From assembly GCF_032118995.1 (NCBI RefSeq), contig NC_092665.1, positions 4,872,001 to 4,936,000 on the forward strand: a stretch of 64,000 bases of DNA, in the 5' to 3' direction. The notes below the pieces were generated by a model, which did no database searches, had not been told where the DNA came from, and saw nothing but the letters and a program-made list of their open reading frames with translations. The position numbers were made by a program, and so were the translations under genes. This DNA is from Asterias amurensis. Taxonomy: Eukaryota; Echinodermata; Asteroidea; Forcipulatida; Asteriidae. Shown here one piece after another: positions 46,624 through 58,149 of this stretch (position 1 is its first letter; each line of letters opens with the position of its first letter).

Positions 46624-47074
46624 TTACAGATAATTATGGTAAAATCATCATGGCATTGCATTGTTTGACGTGACCATTGCATTATGGTAGATATAATAAT
46701 TTGGTAAACTATTTCAGATTGAACATTGATACAAGATGCCACCCTCTAATAAGATGTCGATGGTCTTTTGGGAACCCGTGGGGGCAACAACCGAGGCAAG
46801 GCGAGTGTATCGTTTGCTGCCAAGGGTTTAAAAATACTAACCACACCCCGATTCAAGGGACAGTTGTTCTGTATAATTGGTTTCTCTTGTTTTGAGGCTT
46901 TCTGTTGTCGTCTTGCAATAACATTGGCATAATTGACACAGTTTAACGTCAACAAATAATGGCAAACAGATAAACTTAAATGATGGTGCGCCTCAGCAAG
47001 ACACACCGTACAAAACAAGTGTTTTGGTTCAGTAACAAATTTCCAACGCATCAAAAGGTTTTAGGTTAAATACG
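46624..47074. other. Intron segment conserved with block A
   Basis: Paralogous to 4018-4471. The 102-codon minus-strand frame here (46,746-47,054) parallels the 104-codon frame in block A. I do not call it a gene. Confidence 0.4.
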
Positions 47075-47363
47075 TAACACTGTATAGGGGCCCATGAGTT
47101 GTGTTGTAAAACAATGGGTTTCGCCCAAACTTTTCTACATTAAACCTAAACACTGGTGTGATCAGCATTAGTTGATGTGCTGAACATCTTTTAAACGCTT
47201 CTTACACACATTCTAAACATAATGTAAACGGCTGATGTGTCAAACTAAACGCATCATAGTAAAAACTGTGAACGCTTGACGCGTTTAGTTTGACGCATCA
47301 GCCGTTTATAAATGGGCAAAAACCATTGCTTTCCGACACAACTCATGGTCTCATACACTGTTA
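47075..47363. mobile_element. Foldback element with TAACACTGTAT ends, longer copy
   Basis: TAACACTGTATAGGGGCCC at the left and CATACACTGTTA at the right, with CATGAGTTGTGT / ACACAACTCATG and AAACGGCTGATG / CATCAGCCGTTT paired inside. It is the longer form of 4472-4668. Confidence 0.7.
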
Positions 47364-47960
47364 GGTGTTCAACCTAAACCCTTTGACGCATTCGAAACCC
47401 TTTTAAGAACCTAAACACTTGTGTGTTTTTTTACAGTGCAGTTGTTGTGCGTTTTACAAATGTGGTCACCCTTTAGGAAATTTGATTGTGTTTCTTTGTA
47501 CCAGTTTTTCGTTATGTAAAGTTTTGTGATTGAGTCGGTCGGTTAACAAATCGCCTGCCGTTTGTTACAAGCACCGTTATTGACATGATGTAAAGCTTTC
47601 TTAGCGAAAAATCCCGGTCCATACTACCTGCAAATACGAAGGCGAAATAGATACGAATTGTTGACGTCACAAGCACGCAACGTATAATTCGCAATCAGTG
47701 GAAAGTAGCTCAACTCCTAAAATTGAAATGCCTTGGCTTAAAAGAAATTCGTATCTCATTCGCATTCGCAGGAAGTACGAACAGGGCTTAAAGCATTTTG
47801 CGATATCAACGAGCGACACGAAACCCTAAGCATACGCACTTTTAAAAGGCCCCCCCCCCCCCAAAGTACATTAAATGCTCCATGATGCTATCTCCAAGTA
47901 CTATCTCGACAACAGTATTTCAGTATTTGGGGTCGAAAAAATCATCGGCCTGGTGCTTAC
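47364..47960. other. Intron segment with empty site, block C
   Basis: Paralogous to 4669-4747 and 5614-6112. The site AAATGTGGTCACCC near 47,457 lacks the 866-bp element present in block A. A C run lies at about 47,851-47,862. Confidence 0.6.
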
Positions 47961-49283
47961 TGGCTCACACTATGACGAATATAAAGGGGGCACGGCAATC
48001 AGCGTTGAGCTGCGAATTTAAATTTTGGAAATGCCGCCAATCAACGTGTTTTGCCGTCAATTGTCGCTGACGAACCCGCTAGCGACCGCAGACAGCTGAA
48101 ACTATCAGTCGTTGTCCATTGGCAAAGATATTCATTGTAATTGTGTTCCTTGACGCAGACGCAGACGGCCGCAGTTATCAGTCGCATGATGTTTCCATGC
48201 CGTGCGATTCCGCCTTTTTACCCAATTCACATGACGTCATCATTAGAATAATTGTGGATGCGCCATTTTGGTGGTCAATGTCAACAAGTGTTATTCAGAG
48301 AAGTGCCCATTTTAGGCGACGCGGCGTTTAGACGTAAACTTGGATTGCGTTTTGGCGACCCCAACCAAAACTGTTTCGGTTGTTGGTCGTTGGTTCTGCT
48401 GTTCAGACTGAACGATAACCGAGTTGTGAGCTCGGTTACCGTTTTGGTTTAACGTCAAAACGCACTCCTATTGACCACCAACATGGTGAGCGTGGCATCA
48501 GTCGCCGCGTGTGACTCGCGTGCAAGGGGTCAGTTGTCGTTTTGAGGTCGTCACAATAGACTCTTCCCATGAAATATGTAACTTGCACATAGCCCGTGCG
48601 CACTAACGTTTGGTTGGCAAAATGAGGGAACATCGGGCTGTTTTGTACACGGCTAATGGGTGCGTGACGCAGACGCGATTGCGCGTCTGCTTAGTGCACA
48701 ACTCTATGGTGTTTGCCAACCGACAGGGTCTGTACGCACGCGTGAATGTAATAAACATATTTCATGGGAAGGGTCCATTTCGTTGGTAGTCATTGTCTGA
48801 TGAGTGGATGACCAGATTATTGCGAAGAGTGGGAACGCCAAACTCGACTATTTATACCACCCGCACACAGAGGTTTTGATGTCGGCACATGAGTCACGTC
48901 ATCGTCGACGCAAACCACCGTCAGCCGCCGTTCCTTGCCGACACCCAGTCCGCTGCCAGCCGTCTGACCTCTTTCCTGTTGGCGCTGAAGGTCGTTTCAA
49001 CCCGTCAGCACATTTTAAATTGTTTCCCTTAGGCCGCCAACGTCTTGGGATTTTCACGTTCGTCACTTTCCGTTTGGTCTTTGCCGCCACTATATAAGCC
49101 AGCCAAAAGTCTGGCTCACATAGTAGCGACAGACGCGACTAATTTTTGCAGCCATCTGTGGTCGCTAGCGGATTCGTCAGCGACAATTGACGGCAACACA
49201 CGATGAATAGCGGCAAACTAAACTATTGCGATTCGCAGCTAAACATAGCTTGCCGTACCCCCTTTTCGTCATATTGTGAGCCA
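47961..49283. mobile_element. Long-TIR MITE, longer copy
   Basis: TGGCTCACACTATGACGAAT at the left and TTCGTCATATTGTGAGCCA at the right, with arms of about 150 bp or more. About 1.3 kb; the interior near 48,330-48,860 is absent from the block A copy at 6113-6930. Open frames inside are short and without known motifs. Confidence 0.75.
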
Positions 49284-49470
49284 ACCTTAATAAAGGAACA
49301 CATATAAAAATAATTGTGGCTTGTTTTGAATTAGTTTAGCTTCACTCTCGGTTCTACCCTAACTGTATGCTCCCAGTCAACTGTTTTCCAGTTCAATTTT
49401 ATTCTAAAATTATGTTAAACTAATATATTTTAAACATTGCTGGCAAAACAGGTATACCACGAACATTACG

Positions 49471-49548
49471 GCTGGGGATTCGAACCCACACTCTGCTGAT
49501 CAGAAACACCAGAGTTTAAATTTGGTGCCTTAACCGCTCGTCCACGAC
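49471..49548 (-). mobile_element. tRNA-derived SINE head, block C
   Basis: The minus strand reads GTCGTGGACGAGCGGTTAAG (A-box region), CTGATCAGCAGAGTG and GGTTCGAATCCCCAGCC (B box and 3' acceptor-like end). It resembles a Leu/Ser-type tRNA, but the anticodon loop is too long to fold properly, so a SINE or tRNA pseudogene is more likely. A diverged copy is at 8692-8765. Confidence 0.65.
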
Positions 49549-49559
49549 ATTGTTGTTAT

Positions 49560-50105
49560 GTTGAGGAGAATGGACGAGAAAGTGAAGATTCGTAAGTAGA
49601 ATGTACGAGCCGAAAGCGAGTACATTGTATTCACGAATCTACACTTGAGTGTCTATTCTCTGACCTAAACAAACTGTTTCCCCCATTGGTTATATAACAT
49701 TTTTTAATGATTTGGATTTCTTAACAGTTACAACACTAGTTAGTCTATCTAATTTTGTGTTAGTTGTCGAGCGACGGTTGGTCACATTTTATAATTATTT
49801 TACAAAGTGTATGGGCATTATTTAGTGCTTGCAACATTATCGAGTACAACGTCAGTTTGCTCAGCTAACAAAAAATTATGTTACTAAAAAGTGATTTCTT
49901 CAAAACTGGAACTTGTTTTAGTAAATTGAAAGATAACATGTTTGCAGCTATGTTCTGTTGCACTTCATGCTATCCTTTAACTAGGGAATCTACACTCAAC
50001 TGTATATTATGTATACGAATCTATATGTGTAGATTCGTAACGAATCTTTAGTTAAGTGTAGATTCGTAAAAAAATAATCTACACTTTCAACAATAGAGTG
50101 ACGTC
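49560..50105. mobile_element. Block C-specific insertion with GAATCTACAC hairpins
   Basis: Absent from block A (which joins at about 8770). Contains an inverted repeat at 49,564-49,658 (GAGAATGGACGAG against GTCTATTCTC, AGATTCGTAA against CACGAATCT) and several GTAGATTCGTAA / TTACGAATCTACAC motifs at 49,990-50,090. Probably a foldback-like element. Ends approximate. Confidence 0.5.
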
Positions 50106-50470
50106 ACAGACATAGTTTAAAAACAGTTTAACACTCCAAAGGCTATCATCGAATTGCTTTCAAAAAAGACCACAGCTAATTGGACAAGTAATCAAAGCTA
50201 AACTTCTTAAAAGTCTAATTATATTGAAAAAAAAGTGATTAATACAAACTAACAACCACTTCAATTACCGATTTAGTTCAACAAACTTACAGTATTAATT
50301 CAGTTAATCAACTAATGTAGAGTTTGATCCAATATGGTACATTACGGGCGAATACATAATAACAAGTGAGGATCAACTGACAAATTGATGATCAACCCTA
50401 CCAGCTACGAAAACCAAAATGCTATAAATGTTCTAAATTATTTGTTTTCCGTCTATCTTTCAACTTACAG

Positions 50471-50932
50471 ATGAAGATTACTAAAGCAGTGGCCATTGTT
50501 TTGGCTTTTATGCAAGTTCAGTTCTTGGTGGCTACAGCAGCAATTTCACCTGATCCGGGACTGACGTGTAATTCCTGCTGCCAGGGCCCAGCCGGTATAC
50601 CAGGACTCCCTGGATCTAATGGGAACCATGGTCAAGGACTTGTAGGCCCCAGAGGTGATGCAGGCTCCCCTGGTGAGGTAGGTCAACCCGGGGCTAAAGG
50701 AGACATGGGGTCAGATGGACTAGTTGGTGAGCCAGGCGCTAAAGGGGATATTGGACTTAAGGGAGATCAAGGAGTCGGTCAACCAGGGAAACAAGGACCC
50801 CAAGGTCTGCATGGGATGAATGGTCTGAAGGGGGAGAGAGGTGAACCTGGACCAGCTGGACAGACTGGTGTAGCAGGTGAGCCCGGGGGAAATGGAGACA
50901 TCGGGTCAGATGGACTGTTGTACGAAATCTAA
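50471..50932 (+). CDS. Collagen-only paralog, C1q domain lost
   Basis: Predicted 153-residue protein. The signal peptide (MKITKAVAIVLAFMQ), CNSCC motif and Gly-X-Y region are as in genes 1 and 2. After GQTGVAGEPGGNGDIGSDG, however, the frame jumps to LLYEI and the same stop, so the whole globular domain is missing while the reading frame and stop are kept. The last collagen stretch (about 50,878-50,922) closely resembles the earlier unit at 11,447-11,489, and the junction shares CTG with the normal C-terminus. This suggests a recombination or template switch between a collagen repeat and the 3' end. The first exon and promoter are intact at 45,655-45,834, so the gene may be expressed. The product could still trimerise but would lack the recognition head. 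A decaying gene is the alternative. Confidence 0.85.
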   Translation: MKITKAVAIVLAFMQVQFLVATAAISPDPGLTCNSCCQGPAGIPGLPGSNGNHGQGLVGPRGDAGSPGEVGQPGAKGDMGSDGLVGEPGAKGDIGLKGDQGVGQPGKQGPQGLHGMNGLKGERGEPGPAGQTGVAGEPGGNGDIGSDGLLYEI

Positions 50933-52801
50933 ATCAAACATAAAAACACACGGAAACGTTTTAATGTTTTAGACAACACTTTAAATAACTAATATGCAAC
51001 TAGATAGTGTTTAAAAATATCATAATAACTAGTTAATCGTGGAACAAGGAACGTGTGTTTAGATGAATCGAATAAATTTACTTTTCTTTTTAATTCGAAT
51101 TTGTTGTTTTACATGCAGGACAATCAGTATGAAAAAAAACGTTTTATTTGAACACGTGATTTTGCAAACGTACTTGTTGTGACAAAAACTTTACAATAAG
51201 TTCATCCTTGTTTGAGTTCATCACATTTTCGGGAAAGTTTGATATTTCTACTGTGAATCGAATAAAATTACTTTATTATTAATTGTTTTATTATTTGCAG
51301 GACATTAAGTATGAAAAAGACGTTTTATTTGAACAATTGATTTTGCAAACGTGTATTGTGACAAAAACGTTCAACGTGTTTTTGTCACAAGTTTGAAATT
51401 TCTGCAGCCTGTAATTCCGTCCGAGGGTGCAATGATGAGTCCTTGAAACGACTCTACGACTAATAATTCATTGTAGCCGCCGATTTTGCCGGCAATTTAA
51501 ATTCAAACATTTTAAACTGTTGAATTAAGATGTACCCTGTTGAAGCAACAAAGAACAAATATTTCACCTAACAACTGGTAACAATTATCTTCTGTTGATT
51601 TATTGGCTAATGAACAATTTGGGTATTCGTTTTAAATCACATTTGTATAACACGTTTGATGATGTCACGATTAACATGTCATAGAGGGGAAAATATATTT
51701 CCCCTAGAGCGATTCGTTTAACGCAAAAACGGCATGAAATCAATACACCATTTTAGTGTGAATTTGAAGAAAACAAAAATTGTCCTCATTTCGATCGTGA
51801 CTTAATCTTTCGAAATATTAGCTGGTTACACAATATTGGATTTTATCTTGACCTACCTTACACTACAGAAAAGTTTCGTTGACAGTAAAGTTGAACCCAC
51901 TCTGTGAATTTCTTGTTTACTTCTTGAGATCTATATTTGCATGGTAAACCTTAGGCAATAAAGCTATGTTTTTAGGCAATAAAGCTATGAAACAACAATT
52001 GTGTGACCATATTTTAGTCAATTGGTATCCTTTTGCGCGAAATGGCAGTTTAAAACATCACTTTACTTGTAATTCGTTTTTAACAAAAAGTGATATACTT
52101 GCTAAATTCAAACGGGAGTAACTTAGCAACGCGACACACCCAAAGCTTGGACATTAAACCAAATAGCTGCTGCTGGTGTGTTGTTCTTTCCAGCCATGAA
52201 AATAACCCTATTCTTTAAATTGTCAACATCTGATTCATTTTCACAGAGCGGGTGACAATTAAACATTTACGTTAAAGGTCATCAAAAACACATTATTAAT
52301 GTTTGCATTAACGCTAGGAAAGCATTTGTATAACTAACAGATACTTGTATTTCTACATTTAGTGTACTAGAAGGTAAGATATATTGCATAGTTTTAGAAA
52401 TAGTCAGGTGTCACTTGAATATTTTAAATACATTTAATAAGGGATACAAAATTGACACCGTATCAGTTGATTATTTTGGTTTTTGTGTTTTGAGTATATA
52501 ATGGATATTAAATTACAATTTTTGTCGAAACCTACAGTACCTCAGCAAGTAAAACAAAAAGTACCCAAACCCTACAATTTGACATTATCAGATTCAAGTT
52601 GATACGTCAAACAGTACAGAGCACGTTTTTGAGAGTAGCACAATGGTATGTTCATTAACAGCTTGCCCGCAAAAAAAAAAAAAAAAAAAATGTAAGCATT
52701 ATTTACTTATAGTTGTACAATATCATCGGCCCTTCCCAGTAGTGTTATGAGAAAAGTGGGTTCGAGGGAATCGGCCCCAGTGCCTCATTCAAAAGCACAG
52801 A
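50933..52801. other. Paralogous 3' flank, block C
   Basis: Matches block B 40,726-43,350 without the 571-bp MITE. The segment AATCGAATAAA...TTTGCAGGACA occurs twice (about 51,065-51,130 and 51,248-51,310), a local duplication. A poly-A run lies at about 52,671-52,690. No gene seen. Confidence 0.5.
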
Positions 52802-52970
52802 GGGTGCGTTCGTTTAGCTTCCCGGGGTCGACCCCGGTCTGCCCCGGTACGTTCGAATACCTTTGACGGGGCTCACCCGGGTAAGCCCCCAGTGCTCTGC
52901 TTGTGGAGTGGCTCGCTTGGGGGTGACATGAGGTGCATGCCGTCGCCGTGAGAGGGCGAATGTGATCGTT
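52802..52970. mobile_element. hAT-like MITE, degraded copy
   Basis: Left end GGGTGCGTTCGTTTAGCTTCC-type with GTCGACCCCGG inside, as at 20,760. The right end is not clear; a CGTTCGATTAGCT near 52,957 is in the wrong orientation for a simple terminal repeat. Confidence 0.5.
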
Positions 52971-53989
52971 CGATTAGCTCTGAACGGTGTGCGGTGTTTA
53001 AACCCAGACTACAATCCCGGCCATATCTCTTTGGGCCCCTGCCCCCTTTCAATGTTGGTTCCGATTGCCGGTCTTCTGCGTTACATCCAACATTGAGAGG
53101 GAGCGGGGGCAGGGGAGACAATGTTTATTGTCAGTGGGAAGTGAACAGGGAATGGTTTTATATAACGTAGGAATGGGTGGTCCTAGCATTATTTGGCCGG
53201 GATTGTAGACCCCGTTGTAGGAGGAACAAAACACGGCTTATTTGAATGGCGACAGAACATGTTGTTTTCTGTTTGCCTCCGAAAAACTGCGAACAAACGG
53301 AGTGTATTGGCCCCTCCCGCCTTCCCCAGGCGGGTAGGGGCCGCAAATTAACGACGAGCCGGAGAGCTCTTGACTTTTCCTTGGAGATTCCGATATCAAT
53401 ACGGTCTGAAGAAGATTGAATCAAAATAGGGTGCTTTCAGAAGAAACGACCATGGTCACCGCTCACTGTAAGAGGAGGAAACTATCTCCAAAGGACAAAA
53501 TCTCCTGCCACTACAAGGGCCACGCGCAGTTCTCAAAGACTAGGCGCCCGGATGGGTTGCCGGTGTCTCAATAAAATCAGTGCTGCCGAAGATTATTTCC
53601 CCTGTCTGGGAAACTAAAATGGGCTGAGTGAGGGTGATTTAACAGAGGGCGCTATCACAAGTAGTTTGTAACAAGTTTGCCGTATAAGGGGGGAGGGAAT
53701 TTTGGGATAACATAATCTCCTGACACACCTGCCCAAAATGGGGACAGAATCTCCGGGGACAGATTTCCATAAAACACCGGCCCAAGGCGGAATCCTGCCT
53801 TACGTGTTAAACAATCAAAATTTCTTCAATCTCATCCAAAAGTTGTAAAATAGTAAATACATTTTGTTCGCAATGTGTTCATTTGATTTTTTTTTTTTTT
53901 TTTTTTGCTCCGTTGAACATTGTTGTTTCCCAAAAAGCATTTGGGCGTTTCAGTCGTAGTAGACTCTGAGAATCAAAGGATACAATTGA
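52971..53989. other. Paralogous flank, block C
   Basis: Matches 21,140-21,430 (A) and 43,350-44,220 (B). T run near 53,888-53,906. No conserved reading frame. Confidence 0.45.
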
Positions 53990-54014
53990 AAATCAGTTTA
54001 AAATTACCCTTTAA

Positions 54015-54350
54015 GGGCAAAGGCAGGACACATTAGGACACTTTCAAGCACTAGTGAGTCTTTCCACTTGGTGTATCTCAACATATTCTTAAATTAACAA
54101 ACCCGTGAACATTAATTTGAGCTCAATTGGTCGTCGAAGTTGCGAGAGAATAATGGGAAGACACCCCTTGTCGCACAAGTTGTGTGCTTTCAGATGCCTT
54201 GAATTTGAGACCTCAACAATTCCAGAAAGTACTTCTTCTCAAAAACTAGTTTTCTTCAGAGAGAGCCGTTACTCACAATGTTTTATACTATTAACATCTC
54301 TCCATTGCTCATTACCAAGTAAGGTTTTTATGCTTACAATTATTTGTTGA
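54015..54350. mobile_element. TTAA-type MITE, degraded copy, block C
   Basis: Contains TTTGAGCTCAATTGGTCGTC, TTGTGTGCTTTCAGATGC, GAGAGAGCCGTTACTCACAATG and TTTATGCTTACAATTATTTG, in order. The right terminus is lost. Confidence 0.75.
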
Positions 54351-55200
54351 ATATAGAAAGGTATTAGAAAATGCTTCAAAACAACAGAATTTAGCCATTA
54401 ACTTATGGTTTGGTGTAACGTTCCCCCGAAAAGGTGTCTTCAAACTAAAATCCTCAGTTTGTTGAAAAAAAGTTGTTAAAGCTTGACTTGAGTAGTATAG
54501 TAAAACGTTCGTGTAAAAAGCAATACACAACTGGCCTTATGTTGCTTTATGTGCTTGCAAATTAGTCTGTTCTTACAAAATACATTAATATTGACAATGA
54601 ATTTTCTTTTAATTTGACCTCGTTTGAGGTAACAATTTAATTTAAAATTTAATAAATGTCTGTTCAATGATAAAAAGCGAAACTGCCGTTGGAGTTTCGA
54701 GCCAAGGGGGCAATGATGTGTCATAGAAACAATTAGGTGAATTTTTTTGCTCGAATAAAATGAAAATTTTATGTTTATTTAAACAAAACTAACTTCAGTG
54801 TGCTAGTGTAGTCAACACATTCACTTTGCTTACCAATCGGGCACTTCGAGCCGGATGGTGGCGCATTACTTCTTCCTTTCAATTTGTTTAAGTCTACAGA
54901 TTTTAGTGATTGGTAAATGTAAATGTAATCATTCGATAAATATGTTTTTTGGATTGACAAAAAGTGATCAGGCAGGAACAAAATCACACTACAATTGCAC
55001 GCACGTTAATCTCCCCCAGCTGATGGCTCTGTGGTGCCCGGAAGCTCAGTGGTGACCTTATCATCGTGAGACTTACACGGTCTTTTGGAGGGAAATGGTT
55101 GATCACCCTCGGGAGCCCCATGTGATCTTGACGTCACATTTGAAATAATATTTACAAACTGGGGGGGGGGGGGGGTCGAACACACACACTAAGCTCAAAA
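54351..55200. other. Intergenic, block C, nothing recognised
   Basis: AT-rich with short open frames only. A G run of about 14 lies at 55,160-55,174. Confidence 0.3.
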
Positions 55201-55351
55201 TAGACCTTTTCGCAAATACTGGGGCGCGCGCGTAAAGCTTGGAATTAGGTGCATTGTGGTCTAGCTGATTACAAATTTGATTCATATATATCCCACAATG
55301 CACCTTATTCAACAGTCTGCGCTTGCGCATTGGTATTTGCGATAAGGTCTA
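55201..55351. mobile_element. 150-bp MITE with ATAGACCTTTTCGC ends
   Basis: TAGACCTTTTCGCAAATA at the left and TATTTGCGATAAGGTCTA at the right are inverted, with AGGTGCATTGTGG / CCACAATGCACCT... paired inside. Second copy at 62,673-62,826. TA-type target is likely. Confidence 0.85.
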
Positions 55352-56007
55352 TAACATCCGAGTATTATAAATAACGCCCTCTGTTGGTCTAACAATTGTG
55401 CAGCCTTAGTTTTAACCATGGCTTTAATCTCCTGTAATATTAGGAAAGGCGAGGGTCAAAGGTTTCCGAATATACCATATTGTCCGTAGGGGTGTACCGA
55501 ACGACAAAACAGCGAGGAATACAAATCAGCGATACTTCGCGCTATGTACAAATAAAAAGGGACACAAATGACGTTTAAAAGTACGTTTACTTAACAAAAT
55601 CATGTTTTTTGTATAGCTTCATGACTAAAATTAAGTTATCTGAATATTGACCATGAAAATATAGATCCTAAAAGAGTAGAACAAAAACAATTGTTACAAA
55701 AAAGAATATCGCAGGTTCATAAATGTCCAAGTAATTTGATTTTTGGGATTTGTTTTCATCAAACATTAAACTAAAATGTATCCAGTTATTTTTTTTTTTT
55801 GTTATTGGCGTTATTTTCTTTTTTTGTTTCTGTATTATTCAAAAGTGAAATTACTGGAAAAAGTCGGTCTGATTTAAGCGGCTGTAAAAAAGGTTAACAG
55901 ATGTCATGTTTTTGGTTGTTTGTTTTACTGTTTGCAAACACTATTAAACTATAATATTGGCTGTCTTTGCTATAAACTGGACAAAATACATTCATTGAAT
56001 TTATTTT
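55352..56007. other. Downstream of phosphatase copy 2
   Basis: AT-rich. No clear AATAAA just past the stop on the minus strand. No gene seen. Confidence 0.3.
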
Positions 56008-57025
56008 TCAATCTATAAACTTCCGTACGAAAGAAAACAACAGTAAAGTCAAATTGGAATTTGGTCCAGTAGAGGGCGCCCTATTGTGGCAGTTTAACCC
56101 GGAAGCATATCTGACCACGTGGGCAATGTAGTGCTGTTCATGTACCCCGTGAAAAAGATGCGACATTGGTCCATTGGCGTAAATAGTGACGTCCTCTCCA
56201 CCATGAGTCTCTGAATCAATTGGGACAAGCGCTGGATGGTGAAAATCGGCAGCCTCTGCACAAACAAAATAATAAAACAATGTTTATCACATTAAAATTA
56301 TGATAACTTTTTGTTGTCACAATAGTCAAATAATTGTTTACACAAGTTAATGATTAACTCTAAGAAATGGCAAAGGGGCACTTTCCCTTGGCAACATCGT
56401 GGTTGCAAATACTTCCCTGTAACTTTGCCAAGTTATATGTTTAAGACTTAAAATATTTCAAAAAGTCTGCATTTATACTCGGATTTAATTTTACTGAGTG
56501 GTGTACCTAAGTGGTATAAACCAATACTCAAAGTAATCAATTGAAGCTTTGCCTGTGTTGGTATCCGTCAGATTCCGTCTCGAACCAGTACTTTTGAAGC
56601 TGTTTAACTCCTCAATTCCTCCAGGGCCGTTTGCATATGAGAGTGTTGTAAATGGCAAACCGTCATTCATCAGACGTTGACGTTTATGCAAAACCATTTT
56701 GTTGTAATTGGAATTTAAATATGAATGGTTTGACGATGAATCACCATTCACTTATAGAAAACTGAGAAGCTTGCACAACTTGTTAACATGCATTTCTTAC
56801 TGGTCAGAATTCAGTCTGCATTCGGGTAACTTAACGGAGTTTACTTTTTGTTTCTAAACATAATCAAGCTGCAGTCTACAAACAATTGGATTTATCGAGA
56901 GATATCTCCCTTTGAAAAAAGGGAAGTAAATAAATAATAATAGTTAGAAACAGTCTCTTTTTAAACACATCGTATACTATTTTGCATACAAATGATATTT
57001 TGAAAGATATAGCTTTTAATTGTTC

Positions 57026-58149
57026 AAAGACACTGGCACTATTGGTAATTGTCAAAGACAATAAAATATCAAACGTCGAAGTTACGAGATAATAATGAAA
57101 GAAAAAACACCCTTGTCACACGAAGTTGTGTGCTTTTAGGTGCTTGATTTCGATACATCAAACTCTAAGTCTGAGGTCTCGAAATCAAATTCGTGAAAAA
57201 TTACTTCTTTCTCGAAAACTGCGTTACTTGAGAGGGAGCCGTTTCTCACAATGTTTTATACTATCAACAGCTCTCCATTACTCGTTACCAAGTAAGGTTT
57301 TATGTTAACAATTATTTTGAGTAATTACCAATAACAATAACATAACATAACAATTAATATTTATAAGGCGCTATTCCATCAAGATCGTAGCGCACTAGAA
57401 AGAAATTAACTTGGAAAAAGGTGAGTCTTAAGGACTTTACGAAAAGCAGACAGAGTATTAGATTCCCTAATGGCAGTTGGGAGATTGTTCCAAATCATGG
57501 GCCCAGCCACACTGAAAGCCTTCTGCCTTAGAACTTTGTTTGCTCGGGGAACATTCAAGCGATTGATCGAAGAAATCGTGGAGGAGTGTAATGTGACAGT
57601 TAAGTGGTAATAATGAGGTGTAGTTTTGTTAAAGCATAAAAACGAGAAGAGCAATCTTAAAATGGATTCGTTCTCTAATTGGTAGCCAATGAAGTTCCCT
57701 ATAAGTGACGGGGTAATAATATGTTCTCTCAAGGGTGTGGAACATACTAAACGAGCTGCACTAGTTTGTAGTCTTTGAACTCTGTCCAATTCATATGATG
57801 TTGCACCAAATAAAAGGAGATTGCCATAGTCAATACGAGAGAGGACTAAAGCTCTGACAACATGATGGAGAGTATCCTTATCCAGGTACCGTTTGATTCT
57901 CCTTAAGTTACGTAATTGAAAATGTATTGATTGGCAGAGGCTGGAAACTTGCTTGATCATTGTCATATTATGAGAATCAAATTTTATTCCTAAGTTGCTG
58001 ACAGAATCAGTAGGGTCAATCGATGTATCACCCATATGCAAAGATATCTTCGGCAGTTTATTAAGGTTATGGGGAGTACCAAGCACAATGAACTCAGTTT
58101 TATTTTCATTGAGCTTAAGCATGTTAGAAGTTATAGTGTCCACTGCCCT
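57026..58149. mobile_element. TTAA-type MITE hosting a LINE fragment, block C
   Basis: Same nested structure as 21,659-22,665. The outer MITE starts GACACTGGCACTATTGG and ends AGTGTCCACTGCCCTAA. It lies in the phosphatase intron between the 58,177 and 56,553 exons. Confidence 0.8.
57332..58137 (-). mobile_element. LINE reverse-transcriptase tail, block C
   Basis: C-terminal end of a non-LTR reverse transcriptase plus 3' tail. The frame at 57,406 to about 58,120 reads KLNENKTEFIVLGTP, VSNLGIKFDS, LVLSRIDYGNLLLFG, RVQRLQTSAARLVC and ends FRKVLKTHLFPS. A shift in the middle (after ITPSL) replaces the HWLPI motif that is kept in the block A copy. The 3' end has repeated AACAT/ATGTT units on the plus strand near 57,340. 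5'-truncated; no endonuclease. Confidence 0.85.

Noticed and set aside
49471-49548. Functional tRNA gene
   Set aside because: A and B boxes are recognisable, but the anticodon arm does not fold with a seven-base loop, and a second degraded copy at 8692 points to a SINE.
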